DNA from: JAVBQG01 sp031549185
Lineage (GTDB): Bacteria; Synergistota; Synergistia; Synergistales; Synergistaceae
Length of the DNA: 18,149 nucleotides
Assembly (NCBI GenBank): GCA_031549185.1
Contig: JAVBQG010000056.1
Span: 1 to 18,149, forward strand
Direction: 5' to 3'
Shown: positions 6,912-15,114 of the stretch, in pieces
Numbering within the stretch: position 1 is the first letter of the stretch
How the letters are laid out: every line of letters starts with the position of its first letter
Notes under the pieces: model-generated
The model's input: only the letters and a program-made list of their open reading frames with translations
What the model was told of the DNA's origin: nothing
Database searches by the model: none
Made by a program: the position numbers and the translations under genes

Positions 6912-8657
6912 TCAGTTCGTCCTCATCGGGTCGTACGTATCCATCCAGACGGCCTCCCGCTCTTGTGGCGACGTCGTCCCCGAACTTTGGGCCGGCTCGC
7001 CGTATTCTCCGGCGTCGTTGATGGCTGTTCCTGCTGCGCTTCCGTTCAGGTAGACCGTATTCTTGCGCACGAGCTTCTCGCCTTTTGGCGTCACGAGAAT
7101 CGCGTAGGGCAGAGGGCGTTCCTTGCCGTCGGAGGGAGAATTGACGAGCATGCCTCGCCATATGAGTTGCGAGGATCCGCCGCCGTCCATGTTGATTGCC
7201 GTCGTGAGCCCGAGCGACTTCGCCACCCAGCGCGTCTCCTCGATGGTCGTTCCGCGGCTGTGTAGCGCGCTGCGGCCGTCGATCACAACCCAGAACGAAC
7301 GCGTCCCGTCCGTCCCCATGATCGTCCGCGGATGCCGTTTGTCGAGCACGTCCGATTTGAACGACTCCGTCCCGGAGATGAACTGATTGTTCTGCATGAG
7401 CATCGGGCCTGCCTGGATCAGATTCGTGCAACTTTGGAACGAACTCGTCTCCCAGTCGCTTCGAATTTCCACGGCTACACCCGGCTGGAGCTCCTCCAGA
7501 AGCCTGCGGGAGTTGCCTCTCGCCGTTACGAGTACGCCCTCGGCCGGCGTCCTGTGATTGCTTCCCGCGCTCTCTCTCCGTTCGACGACCATTCCGTCTT
7601 TGACGATGATTTCCAGCGCGTCCAGCGCGAGTCCGGCCGCTGTGCCCGTGACGTTCGCCGTGTAGAGGGCCGCGCCGTTGGGGTCCGGAGGGGCGTTGAA
7701 GCGAGTGAACTCTACGAAACCGTTCGGGGTCCTGATGCCGATTCGCGCCGCGCCGCGTCCGAAGATGGGCGCGTCTCCGTTTTTCCATCCGACGGCGGAG
7801 CGCCCTGCCAGGGGCTTTCCGGCGTGCGTGCCGTTCAGAAGCATGGTGCCGAGAGGCCTCGCCTCGGAGAAGAAGCCGCCGTTCACCACGCCAATTGCGC
7901 CGTAGGAGACGGCAAATTCGGTCGGGGTTACGCGCGCCCGCCCGAGCGGTTCCGCGAAAGCGATATGCTGATCTGCGGCCGTCGGCGTTACCGCGAGCGC
8001 GGCAAGATAGAGCGGCTCGCAGGCGGAAGCTCCGACCGGGTTGCCGGAGGCCGTCGTCGGGTTCGGCTCTCCAGGGCGGGCGATGCCCTGGCGGTAGATC
8101 ACGAGATCCGTGCCGCCGTACGAGAAGACGCGATTCCACTGGACAAAGTTCTTGCACTGCCCGACCCACGACACGAGCGCGTCGCGTCCCGAGTCGGAGA
8201 GTGGGGTCGCCCCGTCGAGGAGCAGGTCGCCGGGTGCAGGCGGTTTGATTTCGGCAGCCAGGAAGAAGGTCGGGTCGCCCGAGCCGCCGAGGTCCGGCAG
8301 GGTCGCGAGCGATTGGTAGAGGGAGACTTCAAATCCCCATCCCATCATGCGAAGGGCCATCAGCACGGCGTCGTGTCGCGTGACCTGCTCGTCGGGCTGA
8401 AAGCTTTTGTCGGGAACGAGGCCATATTTGACCGCGGAGCCGATCTGTTGCGCGTATTTGTGCGAACTCAGGACATCGATCGGCAGAGAGGGGCTCGGCG
8501 CCGCCGGGTATCCGAGTCGCGCAAAGAGCCCCGCGAGCAGTTCGGCCCGCGTGACGGCGTAACAGTGGGTCGACGAGAGCAAGAGAAGAAATGCGGCGAG
8601 AAAAAAAGTGGCGGAGCGTCTGGCGAATCCGGTGAAGGCGTTTTTATTTTCTTTCAT
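6912..8657 (-). CDS. Exported SLH-domain protein with phosphodiester glycosidase (NAGPA) domain
   Basis: 581 residues with a signal peptide (core about 14-29, cleavage probably after CYA at 34). Two SLH-like motifs (about 35-50 and 92-107), of the VTRAELLAGLFARLGY type, suggest anchoring to a cell-surface or periplasmic polymer. From about 245 onward the NAGPA/DUF2233 pattern is clear: GVVNGGFF (256-263), GRSAVGW, QAGPML (415-420), RT.MG (444-448), VVIDGRS (457-463) and INMDGGGSSQL (488-498). The human relative uncovers mannose-6-phosphate by cleaving a phosphodiester. Bacterial members are thought to act on phosphodiester-linked surface glycans. The ribosome site AAGGAG (8673-8678 complement) is 15 nt from ATG, longer than usual, with no alternative start between. 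It converges on the DJ-1 gene with only 16 nt between stops. Confidence 0.9.
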   Translation of the reverse strand: MKENKNAFTGFARRSATFFLAAFLLLLSSTHCYAVTRAELLAGLFARLGYPAAPSPSLPIDVLSSHKYAQQIGSAVKYGLVPDKSFQPDEQVTRHDAVLMALRMMGWGFEVSLYQSLATLPDLGGSGDPTFFLAAEIKPPAPGDLLLDGATPLSDSGRDALVSWVGQCKNFVQWNRVFSYGGTDLVIYRQGIARPGEPNPTTASGNPVGASACEPLYLAALAVTPTAADQHIAFAEPLGRARVTPTEFAVSYGAIGVVNGGFFSEARPLGTMLLNGTHAGKPLAGRSAVGWKNGDAPIFGRGAARIGIRTPNGFVEFTRFNAPPDPNGAALYTANVTGTAAGLALDALEIIVKDGMVVERRESAGSNHRTPAEGVLVTARGNSRRLLEELQPGVAVEIRSDWETSSFQSCTNLIQAGPMLMQNNQFISGTESFKSDVLDKRHPRTIMGTDGTRSFWVVIDGRSALHSRGTTIEETRWVAKSLGLTTAINMDGGGSSQLIWRGMLVNSPSDGKERPLPYAILVTPKGEKLVRKNTVYLNGSAAGTAINDAGEYGEPAQSSGTTSPQEREAVWMDTYDPMRTN

Positions 8658-8712
8658 GATTGCTTTTCGATACTCCTTAATATATACATTGCTCGAACGA
8701 CGAAAATTTACC

Positions 8713-8791
8713 GCAAGGATCGAATCAGCGTCTCCTTGGACAAGGCTCAGAGCATTTTACAACCTTTCCACGTAATTTGCAGCAAGGATCG
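8713..8791. repeat. Short direct repeat in the divergent intergenic region
   Basis: GCAAGGATCG occurs at 8713-8722 and 8782-8791, each next to a CCGCAAG. The 202-nt gap between the SLH-NAGPA gene and the DUF2157 gene must carry promoters for both directions. I see only poor -35/-10 candidates there. The repeat could be an operator pair or chance. Confidence 0.3.
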
Positions 8792-8859
8792 CCGCAAGTA
8801 ATTCGAAAATATTTTTAACGCGTGGTTTTTGACGCTATGCAAAGACCGAGTGGGCGGCT

Positions 8860-10086
8860 ATGATGAAACCGAATCGCGGGGGTGAGAGCGTGCGGGATGA
8901 TATGAGAGAGGGAAAGAAAATTTCGGCGATGCGCCTTGGTTTAATCCGGCGAGAGTCGGAGGAGTGGGTCGAGAGCGGTTTTATCGAAGCGTCGCAGCGC
9001 GAACGGATCATCGCCTCCTACGTGCCCGGCCGCCGGGTTCTGCCGAGGGCCGCGGTTCTCCTCGGCGTTTTGATGATCGGGCTCGGGCTTCTCAACTTCG
9101 TGGCGGCCAACTGGTACCGCATCACGCCCACGTGGCGCGTCTCGCTGATCGTGGCGCTCTATCTCGCGACGCTCGGCGGCGCGTTCTGGAGCGATTGGGC
9201 GGAAAGACCTCTCGTCTCCGAGTCGCTGCTCTTTTTCTCTGGTTTCGTCTTTCTCGGCGGAATCTTCCTGATCTCACAGACGTTCCACACAGAGGGCCAT
9301 TATGTTCGCGCGCTCGCCCTCTGGATGGTCGGGTTTTTGCCCACAGTCCTTCTCTTTCGCAGTCTCTCGTCCCTCCTGACAATGCACGTGGTTGCGCTCT
9401 TCTATATGGGCTCGGTCCTCTTCCTCTCCTTCGGCGGCGGGTACGGGCTCGCCGGGGTCCTTTCCTTTTCTCTCGAGCCAGTGATGGTTTTGCTGGTCCT
9501 CGCCGCCCTCACCGGATGGTTCTATCTCCTGGAGGGCGGTCTTCTTCGAGGCGCCAGGACGCTCTCCGCTGCCGTCTCTCTCTGCTTGGTGACCGGTCTG
9601 ACGGCGGTCGGCGTCCTGTTAGCGCGAATGGATCTTCGGGAGATTACAATGCCCCTTTTCGTCTATCTCGCGCTGGGGATGGGGATACGCTTTTTCGGCG
9701 AGCGCGCGGAGATTGCCGGCGTCGACTCGCTCGGACTGGCCGTGACCGGGATTTCGGGTATTCTGTTGACGTTTCCGTTCGCGTGGGGGCATTCTTTCTG
9801 GCAGGAGGCCGCCTCCGAAACGATGGCATATTGCGTCGCCGTGAGCGTATTCGTCGGTGCCTACCTGCTCTGGTTGATCGTGCGCAGGGAGAGGCAGGGC
9901 ACCTTCGCCGCGTTCCTGTTCTGCGCCCTGCTCGTCCGCTGGTACTTCGACTTCGTCGCCAGTTTCATGTCGAAATCTCTTTTTTTCTTCACGGGAGGGC
10001 TGCTCCTGATCCTGCCTCCGCTCATCTTCGGGCGCCTGCGCAGGAAAAAAGGGGAATCGTCCGAGGGCGGAGAGGGTTCGCGATGA
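8860..10086 (+). CDS. DUF2157 multi-pass membrane protein
   Basis: 408 residues. A soluble helical N-terminus (to about 60, pattern RESEEWVESGFIEASQRERI) is followed by roughly ten to eleven hydrophobic helices and a short basic/acidic tail. The layout and the pairing with a GDYXXLXY protein are typical of DUF2157, whose function is unknown. The start is uncertain: ATG 8860 has only a weak GGGCGG upstream. GTG 8890, ATG 8899 and ATG 8929 are in frame, and the conserved helix would survive any of them. The final codons overlap the next ATG in an ATGA junction, so translation of the two is coupled. Confidence 0.85.
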   Translation: MMKPNRGGESVRDDMREGKKISAMRLGLIRRESEEWVESGFIEASQRERIIASYVPGRRVLPRAAVLLGVLMIGLGLLNFVAANWYRITPTWRVSLIVALYLATLGGAFWSDWAERPLVSESLLFFSGFVFLGGIFLISQTFHTEGHYVRALALWMVGFLPTVLLFRSLSSLLTMHVVALFYMGSVLFLSFGGGYGLAGVLSFSLEPVMVLLVLAALTGWFYLLEGGLLRGARTLSAAVSLCLVTGLTAVGVLLARMDLREITMPLFVYLALGMGIRFFGERAEIAGVDSLGLAVTGISGILLTFPFAWGHSFWQEAASETMAYCVAVSVFVGAYLLWLIVRRERQGTFAAFLFCALLVRWYFDFVASFMSKSLFFFTGGLLLILPPLIFGRLRRKKGESSEGGEGSR

Positions 10087-10607
10087 AAAGCGCGGCGTGG
10101 AAATATCTCCTCGCGGGCTTCCTGCCCCTCGTCGTTCTCCTCTTTGTCCCGACGCGACCCCTTCTGGTCCTGACCTTCGGACAGGAGATTCTGCTGAGGA
10201 CGGCGCCGGTCGACCCCCGCGACTTTTTCCGCGGGGACTACGTCGAGCTGGACTACGACGTCGCGCATCTGCCACTCTCGCTTCTCGGCGGCGAGGCGGA
10301 GAGGGGCGAGACGCTCTACGTCGCCCTTCGGCCGGACGCGCGCGGCGTGATGGAGGCGGTCGGGATAAGCAGGGAAAAACCCTCCGCCGGATCTTATCTG
10401 GCGGGTAGAGTCGTGTATCTCTCTGCCTTCGGGGCGCCTTCGTCGTCGCAGGTCGATCTCGACTACGGCATCGGCCGTTTTTACATCCGCGAGGGGACCG
10501 GCGGGGAGTTGGAGGACGCGCTGCGCAGAGGGGGAGTTCTGGCCGTTGTCCGCCTCCTGGCAGGAAGGGCTGTTTTGAAGGAATTGAGGATCGAAAGCGC
10601 GCAATAA
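10083..10607 (+). CDS. GDYXXLXY-family protein
   Basis: 174 residues. The ATG lies in an ATGA overlap with the DUF2157 stop. One N-terminal membrane segment (about 8-30) anchors a small extracytoplasmic domain. The family signature is plain: EILLRTAPVDPRD, FFRGDYVELDY, then LYVALRPDARG and a YGIGRFYIREGTG segment. Proteins of this family (PF14345-type) usually follow DUF2157 or DUF4401 membrane proteins, as here, and presumably form a complex with them. No biochemical role is known to me. Confidence 0.88.
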   Translation: MKSAAWKYLLAGFLPLVVLLFVPTRPLLVLTFGQEILLRTAPVDPRDFFRGDYVELDYDVAHLPLSLLGGEAERGETLYVALRPDARGVMEAVGISREKPSAGSYLAGRVVYLSAFGAPSSSQVDLDYGIGRFYIREGTGGELEDALRRGGVLAVVRLLAGRAVLKELRIESAQ

Positions 10608-10644
10608 CGTGAAGCCCGGAACGTGTGGTTTTTTTCAAAAACCC

Positions 10645-10673
10645 TTGACATATTGACGCAAGGGTAGTATTAA
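10645..10673 (+). promoter_or_regulatory. Promoter of the thrC-thrB-lysC-asd operon
   Basis: A perfect -35 TTGACA (10645-10650), 17-nt spacer, and TATTAA (10668-10673). It is the best sigma-70 match in the window. Transcription would start near 10680, giving a leader of about 95 nt before thrC. Confidence 0.8.
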
Positions 10674-10723
10674 AATACGTCAAGGAAATTTTCCCGCACC
10701 GCGTGAAGCGAAAAATACGCGAA

Positions 10724-10750
10724 CGCCCCGTTTCCTGGCGAGACGGGGTG
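10724..10750 (+). promoter_or_regulatory. Hairpin in the thr operon leader
   Basis: CGCCCCGT (10724-10731) pairs with ACGGGGTG (10743-10750), seven Watson-Crick pairs and one G-U, around an 11-nt loop. No U-run follows, so it is not a simple terminator. The CCCC of the left arm could instead pair with the GGGGG ribosome site of thrC (10764-10768), and CGCC can also pair with GGCG inside the loop, so a regulatory switch is conceivable. No threonine-rich leader peptide and no T-box elements are seen. Confidence 0.4.
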
Positions 10751-10775
10751 TACTGTTTGAGTTGGGGGTATATCG

Positions 10776-11816
10776 ATGGGCGTCTTGAAGCGTTATGGAG
10801 AATATCTGCCGATTACGGACAAAACTCCGAAGGTCAACCTCGAGGAGGGAAGCACCCCTCTCGTCCGACTCGAGCGAATCGGCGCGGAACTCGGGGTCGA
10901 GCTCTGGGGGAAACTGGAGGGTTGCAACCCTTCCGGATCGTTCAAGGACCGCGGCATGGTCCTCGCCGTCGCGAAGGCCCTGGAGGACGGCGCGCGCGCG
11001 CTGGTCTGCGCGTCGACGGGGAATACGTCCGCCTCCGCCGCGGCCTACGCCGCGCACGTGGGCATTCCCTGCTACGTCCTGCTGCCGGCGGGCAAAGTGG
11101 CGCTCGGCAAGCTCGCGCAGGCTCTGATTTACGGCGCCAAGGTCGTCGCCATCGAGGGCAACTTCGACCGCGCGCTCGAGATGGCGCGAGAGGCCTCGGA
11201 GAAGCGCGGTTTCGCGATGGTGAACTCGGTGAACCCCTATCGCCTGATATCGCAGAAGACGGGCGCGTGGGAGATCTGCGAGTCGCTCGGCAGGGCGCCC
11301 GACCTGCACGCCATCCCCGTGGGGAACGCCTGCAACATCAGCGCCTACTGGGCGGGATACAAAGACCTCAAAGAGCGGGGTGGGATCGGCACACTGCCCC
11401 GGATGTTGGGCTTTCAGGCCGAGGGCGCGGCCCCGCTGGCGACGAACGAGCCCTGCCCGAATCCCGAGACGGTCGCGACCGCGATCCGCATCGGCAACCC
11501 GGTGAGCGCGGACCTCGCGCGCGCGGCGGTGAGGGAGTCGAATGGCGCGTTTAACGCGGTGACGGACGAGGAGATTCTGGCCGCGCAGCGGATGCTGGCG
11601 GAGAAGGGCGGTGTCTTCGCCGAACCCGCCTCCTGCGCGACGCTCGCCGGCCTCATCAAACTGAAGGCGGCGGGTCAGTTGCCCTCTGGTTCGACGGTCG
11701 TGATGATCCTGACCGGCAACGGCCTCAAGGACCCCGATACGGCCATGACGCAGGTCGGTAGGCCGGTGCAGATCGGCAATACGATGGAAGAGCTTCTGGA
11801 GGTGTTGGTGTCATGA
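10776..11816 (+). CDS. thrC: Threonine synthase
   Basis: 346 residues. It is a PLP enzyme converting O-phosphohomoserine to threonine and phosphate. The start has GGGGG 7 nt upstream. The PLP lysine is Lys57 in SGSFKDRG, and the phosphate-binding STGNTSASAAAYAA loop follows near 80-93. GNACNISAYWAGY near 180 and a C-terminal TGNGLKDPD are typical of the shorter, SAM-independent class of threonine synthase found in many bacteria. The first gene of the operon, it overlaps thrB by 4 nt (ATGA), matching consecutive steps of the pathway. Confidence 0.96.
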   Translation: MGVLKRYGEYLPITDKTPKVNLEEGSTPLVRLERIGAELGVELWGKLEGCNPSGSFKDRGMVLAVAKALEDGARALVCASTGNTSASAAAYAAHVGIPCYVLLPAGKVALGKLAQALIYGAKVVAIEGNFDRALEMAREASEKRGFAMVNSVNPYRLISQKTGAWEICESLGRAPDLHAIPVGNACNISAYWAGYKDLKERGGIGTLPRMLGFQAEGAAPLATNEPCPNPETVATAIRIGNPVSADLARAAVRESNGAFNAVTDEEILAAQRMLAEKGGVFAEPASCATLAGLIKLKAAGQLPSGSTVVMILTGNGLKDPDTAMTQVGRPVQIGNTMEELLEVLVS

Positions 11817-12760
11817 GGGAGGCGATCGTCCGCGTAAGGGTTCCCGCCACCAGCGCGAACCTCGGGGCGGGTTTCGACACGCTCGGAATGGCGCTGTCCC
11901 TCTACAACGTATTCTGCGTGACGGAGAAACTTCCAGCGGGGGAGTTCCGTTCGGACGTCATCGGCGAGGGCGCGCGCGACCTGACGGACGCGAAGACCAA
12001 CATGGTCGTGAAGAGCTATCTCTACGCGTGCGAAAAATGGGGGATCGAGGGAGTCGGTTTCAACGTCTGTTCGCACAACGTGATTCCTCTCTGCCGTGGC
12101 CTCGGCAGCTCAGCCGGAGCAGTCGTGGCGGGTGTTTTGATCGCGAAAGCCCTGAATGGGCTCGACATCCCCGAGGACGAACTGCTGCGCGTGATGACGC
12201 TGATCGAAGGCCATCCGGACAACGTCGCACCCTGCTACCTCGGCGGGATGACCGTGAGCTGCTGGGACGGGAACGAGCTTCGCTATGTCCGCCTGCCATC
12301 GCTGCCCTCCGATATGCACGTCGTCGTGGCCGTCCCGAACGTGCAGGTGCGCACGAGCGACGCACGCGGGGCGTTGCCGGACAAGGTCGAATTCAAAGAT
12401 GCCGTGTTCAACCTCGGACGAGCGGCGCTTCTGACGGCGGCGTGGGCGACGGGTACCTGGGAACACCTTGCCTGGGGTATGGACGACAGGCTGCACCAGC
12501 AGTATCGCGCCAAGCTCTTTCCAGGCGGCGAGGTTATCATGGACCGCGTGCGCGCGATCCCCGGCTGTCTCGGCGTCGCGATCAGCGGATCCGGTCCGAG
12601 CGTCATCGCGCTCGTGCGAGGCAAACCGCGCAAGGTCGCCGAGACGATGTGCAACACGTTTTCCGAACACGGCGTCGAGTCGCTCTTCTTCGTCCTCGAG
12701 GGGAACGCGGATGGCGCGCGCGTCGAAACGTCACTTTCTTTCACTGCGCAGGGAGCATAG
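11813..12760 (+). CDS. thrB: Homoserine kinase
   Basis: 315 residues. It phosphorylates homoserine with ATP to make the substrate of threonine synthase. GHMP-kinase motifs are all present: PATSANLGAGFD (11-22), the glycine-rich phosphate loop PLCRGLGSSAGA (92-103), EGHPDNVAP with the usual metal/substrate residues near 142-150, and the third motif AISGSGPSV near 255-263. The ATG lies in the thrC stop. Length is normal for the family. Confidence 0.96.
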   Translation: MREAIVRVRVPATSANLGAGFDTLGMALSLYNVFCVTEKLPAGEFRSDVIGEGARDLTDAKTNMVVKSYLYACEKWGIEGVGFNVCSHNVIPLCRGLGSSAGAVVAGVLIAKALNGLDIPEDELLRVMTLIEGHPDNVAPCYLGGMTVSCWDGNELRYVRLPSLPSDMHVVVAVPNVQVRTSDARGALPDKVEFKDAVFNLGRAALLTAAWATGTWEHLAWGMDDRLHQQYRAKLFPGGEVIMDRVRAIPGCLGVAISGSGPSVIALVRGKPRKVAETMCNTFSEHGVESLFFVLEGNADGARVETSLSFTAQGA

Positions 12761-12763
12761 GGA

Positions 12764-14038
12764 ATGATCCAGAGAGAACACATCGAACAGGAAAACAATC
12801 CGGAAGGCGGAGCGGGCGAACAAAGGGTCGCCGTCCTGAAGTTCGGCGGCAGCTCCGTGGCGGACGCCGAGCGCATGCGAGAGGTGTCGCGGATCATAAA
12901 GAAGTACCGGGAGAGGGGTTATATGCTCTCGGTTATCGTCTCCGCGATGGGCAACACGACCAACGATCTGCTCGCGCTCGCGCAGGACGTCTCCGATGAA
13001 TTCGACGGCAGGGAGATCGATCAGCTGCTCGCGACCGGCGAACAACAGAGCGTGGCGCTGCTGGCACTCGCGCTGAAACAGGAGGGGATACCCGCCCAGT
13101 CGTTCACCGCGGGGCAGGCCGGTTTCCGCGCGAACGGATTTCCCACCGAGGGGCGCATCTACCGCGTCGATCCGCACGCCCTCATCGCCGCGATGGAGGA
13201 GGGCAAAGTCGCGGTCGTGACAGGTTTCCAGGCATTGACCGACGAGGGCGACGTCATTACGCTGGGGCGCGGCGGCTCCGACCTCTCGGCGGTGGCGCTG
13301 GCCGCCGCTCTGGGAGGGGAGTGCCACATCCTGAAAGACGTGGCTGGCGTCATGTCGGCGGATCCCAGGGTGGTGAAATCTCCGGTCAAACTTCGTTACT
13401 TTACTTATAAGGAGTGTATGGAGCTTTCCTCGCTCGGTGCTAAAATGTTACAGGCGAGAAGCGTCGAAGTGGCAGCGCGCTACGAGGTGCCGCTTTACGT
13501 GGCGTCCAGTTTTGTGGAGGAGGAGGGAACCTGGATCGTGAAAAGCAATCCTGTCAGCGAGGGCCTCGTCATCAAGGGCGTCGTGCACGACGCGAAGGTG
13601 GCGAAGGTAGTCGTCATGGGCGTTCCGGACGTCCCCGGCGTCGCCGGGCGTCTTTTCTCCAGCCTGGCGAAGAAGGGCATAGGCGCGGAGATGATCATTC
13701 AGAACAACATGCGCGGGGGGCTGAACGACATCGGCTTTCTCGTAAAGAAAGAGTATCTCGACGGCACGATCGAAGTCTGCCGCGATTTCAGCCGCGATGT
13801 CGAGGCGCAGGGTGTGTCCTTCAACACCGAGATTGCCCGCGTGTCGATTGTCGGCTCCGGCATCGCAAACCACCCGGATATCCCCTCCCGCATGTTCAAC
13901 GTGCTTGCGGAGGAGGGCATCAACATCGACATGATCGCTTCGACCGCGCTCGCCGTCACATGTGTCGTGGCCGCTCCCAGAGCGGAGGACGCCGTGCGTG
14001 CGCTGCACGAGCATTTTATAGAAGAGGGGGCGATCTGA
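12764..14038 (+). CDS. lysC: Aspartate kinase
   Basis: 424 residues. It phosphorylates aspartate, the first committed step toward lysine, methionine and threonine. The ATG is 3 nt after thrB, with AGGGAG about 8 nt upstream. A hydrophilic extension of about 20 residues precedes the kinase core, which starts at VLKFGGSSV (24-32). GRGGSDLSAVALA near 169-181 marks the kinase fold. Two C-terminal ACT domains (about 280-350 with VPDVPGVAGRLFSSLA, and about 355-424 with NHPDIPSRMFNVLAEEGINIDMI) indicate allosteric control by an end product, most likely lysine and/or threonine. It is a single-function enzyme with no homoserine dehydrogenase fused to it. Confidence 0.96.
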   Translation: MIQREHIEQENNPEGGAGEQRVAVLKFGGSSVADAERMREVSRIIKKYRERGYMLSVIVSAMGNTTNDLLALAQDVSDEFDGREIDQLLATGEQQSVALLALALKQEGIPAQSFTAGQAGFRANGFPTEGRIYRVDPHALIAAMEEGKVAVVTGFQALTDEGDVITLGRGGSDLSAVALAAALGGECHILKDVAGVMSADPRVVKSPVKLRYFTYKECMELSSLGAKMLQARSVEVAARYEVPLYVASSFVEEEGTWIVKSNPVSEGLVIKGVVHDAKVAKVVVMGVPDVPGVAGRLFSSLAKKGIGAEMIIQNNMRGGLNDIGFLVKKEYLDGTIEVCRDFSRDVEAQGVSFNTEIARVSIVGSGIANHPDIPSRMFNVLAEEGINIDMIASTALAVTCVVAAPRAEDAVRALHEHFIEEGAI

Positions 14039-15046
14039 TTGTCCGCCAAAGAGGCAAAAAAAGTAGCGGTTCTGGGTGCGACCGGCCTGGTCGGCAGAGA
14101 GATCATCAGCGTTCTCGAACAGCGAAATTTTCCCGTTTCCGAGCTCGTGTTGCTCGCGTCCGAGCGCTCGGCCGGAAAGATGTTGGAGTACCACGGTGTA
14201 CCGATCACGGTTCGGGCGGTTGCGGAGGACTCGTTCGACGGTATCGATATCGCGCTCTTCTCCGCGGGCGGCTCGACCTCCCGTCGCTGGGCTCCCGTGG
14301 CGGCCGCGGCGGGGGCGGTGGTGATCGACAACAGCTCCGCGTGGCGCATGGACCCGAACGTCCCGCTCGTGGTGCCCGAGGTCAACCCGGACGATGTCTG
14401 GCAACACAAGGGTATCATCGCCAACCCGAACTGTTCGACGATCCAGATGGTCGTCGCGCTCTACCCGCTGCATTTGAAGGCAGGGCTCAAATATATCTCC
14501 GTCTCAACCTATCAGTCCGTCTCGGGCACGGGGGTGGAGGCACTCGCCTCCTTGGAGTCGGGCAGCAGGGAGATCCTGGAGGGGAAAGAACCCTCTGCGA
14601 CGCTCGTCTATTCGCATCCGATCGCCTTCGACCTGTTGCCGCACATCGGCGCTTTCGACATGGAGGGTATCAGCGAGGAGGAGTGGAAGATGGTGCGGGA
14701 GTCACAGAAGATCATGCACCTGCCCGATCTGAAGGTGAGCTGCACGACGGTGCGCGTCCCCGTCTTCCGCGGGCATGGCGAATCGGTCGTGGCGCAGTTC
14801 GAGAAAACACTCTCTCTCGACGACGCGCGCAAGATCCTGAATAACACCTCCGGTGTAACCGTGCAGGACGACCTTGCGAACGCCATTTACCCCCGTCCCC
14901 GCTACAGTACCGGCAAAGACGCCGTTTTCGTCGGGCGACTCCGCAAGGACACGGGGCTCGACGGAGCGCTCGCGATGTGGATTGTCTCCGACAACCTCAG
15001 GAAGGGCGCGGCCCTCAACGCGGTGCAGATCGCGGAGCTGCTGTAA
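14039..15046 (+). CDS. asd: Aspartate-semialdehyde dehydrogenase
   Basis: 335 residues. It reduces aspartyl phosphate to aspartate semialdehyde with NADPH. The TTG start follows the lysC stop with no gap (TGATTG), with GAGGGGG (14024-14030) 8 nt upstream, so coupled translation is likely. GATGLVG (13-19) binds the cofactor. The catalytic cysteine is Cys132 in NPNCST, and the active-site histidine is probably His246 in FRGHGES. STYQSVSGTG (156-165) and IDNSSAWRMD (97-106) are family hallmarks. It is the last gene of the operon and a strong terminator follows 16 nt after its stop. Confidence 0.96.
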   Translation: MSAKEAKKVAVLGATGLVGREIISVLEQRNFPVSELVLLASERSAGKMLEYHGVPITVRAVAEDSFDGIDIALFSAGGSTSRRWAPVAAAAGAVVIDNSSAWRMDPNVPLVVPEVNPDDVWQHKGIIANPNCSTIQMVVALYPLHLKAGLKYISVSTYQSVSGTGVEALASLESGSREILEGKEPSATLVYSHPIAFDLLPHIGAFDMEGISEEEWKMVRESQKIMHLPDLKVSCTTVRVPVFRGHGESVVAQFEKTLSLDDARKILNNTSGVTVQDDLANAIYPRPRYSTGKDAVFVGRLRKDTGLDGALAMWIVSDNLRKGAALNAVQIAELL

Positions 15047-15062
15047 GAACTCGCATTGTTGC

Positions 15063-15105
15063 AAAACGGCGCGAGCGTCCCCGCAAAGGGCGCTCGCGCC
15101 GTTTT
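15063..15105. terminator. Strong bidirectional terminator between asd and the GGDEF gene
   Basis: A 15-bp perfect inverted repeat, AAAACGGCGCGAGCG (15063-15077) with CGCTCGCGCCGTTTT (15091-15105), extends inward by a wobble and two more GC pairs to a 7-nt loop. A- and T-tails on opposite sides let it end asd rightward and the diguanylate cyclase gene (stop 15115-15117) leftward. Confidence 0.92.
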
Positions 15106-15114
15106 ATTCCCTTG

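Noticed and set aside
10703..10775. A leader peptide from GTG 10703 in the thr operon leader
   Set aside because: The frame is not enriched in Thr, Ile, Lys or Met codons, has no ribosome site, and runs far into thrC, so it does not look like an attenuator peptide.
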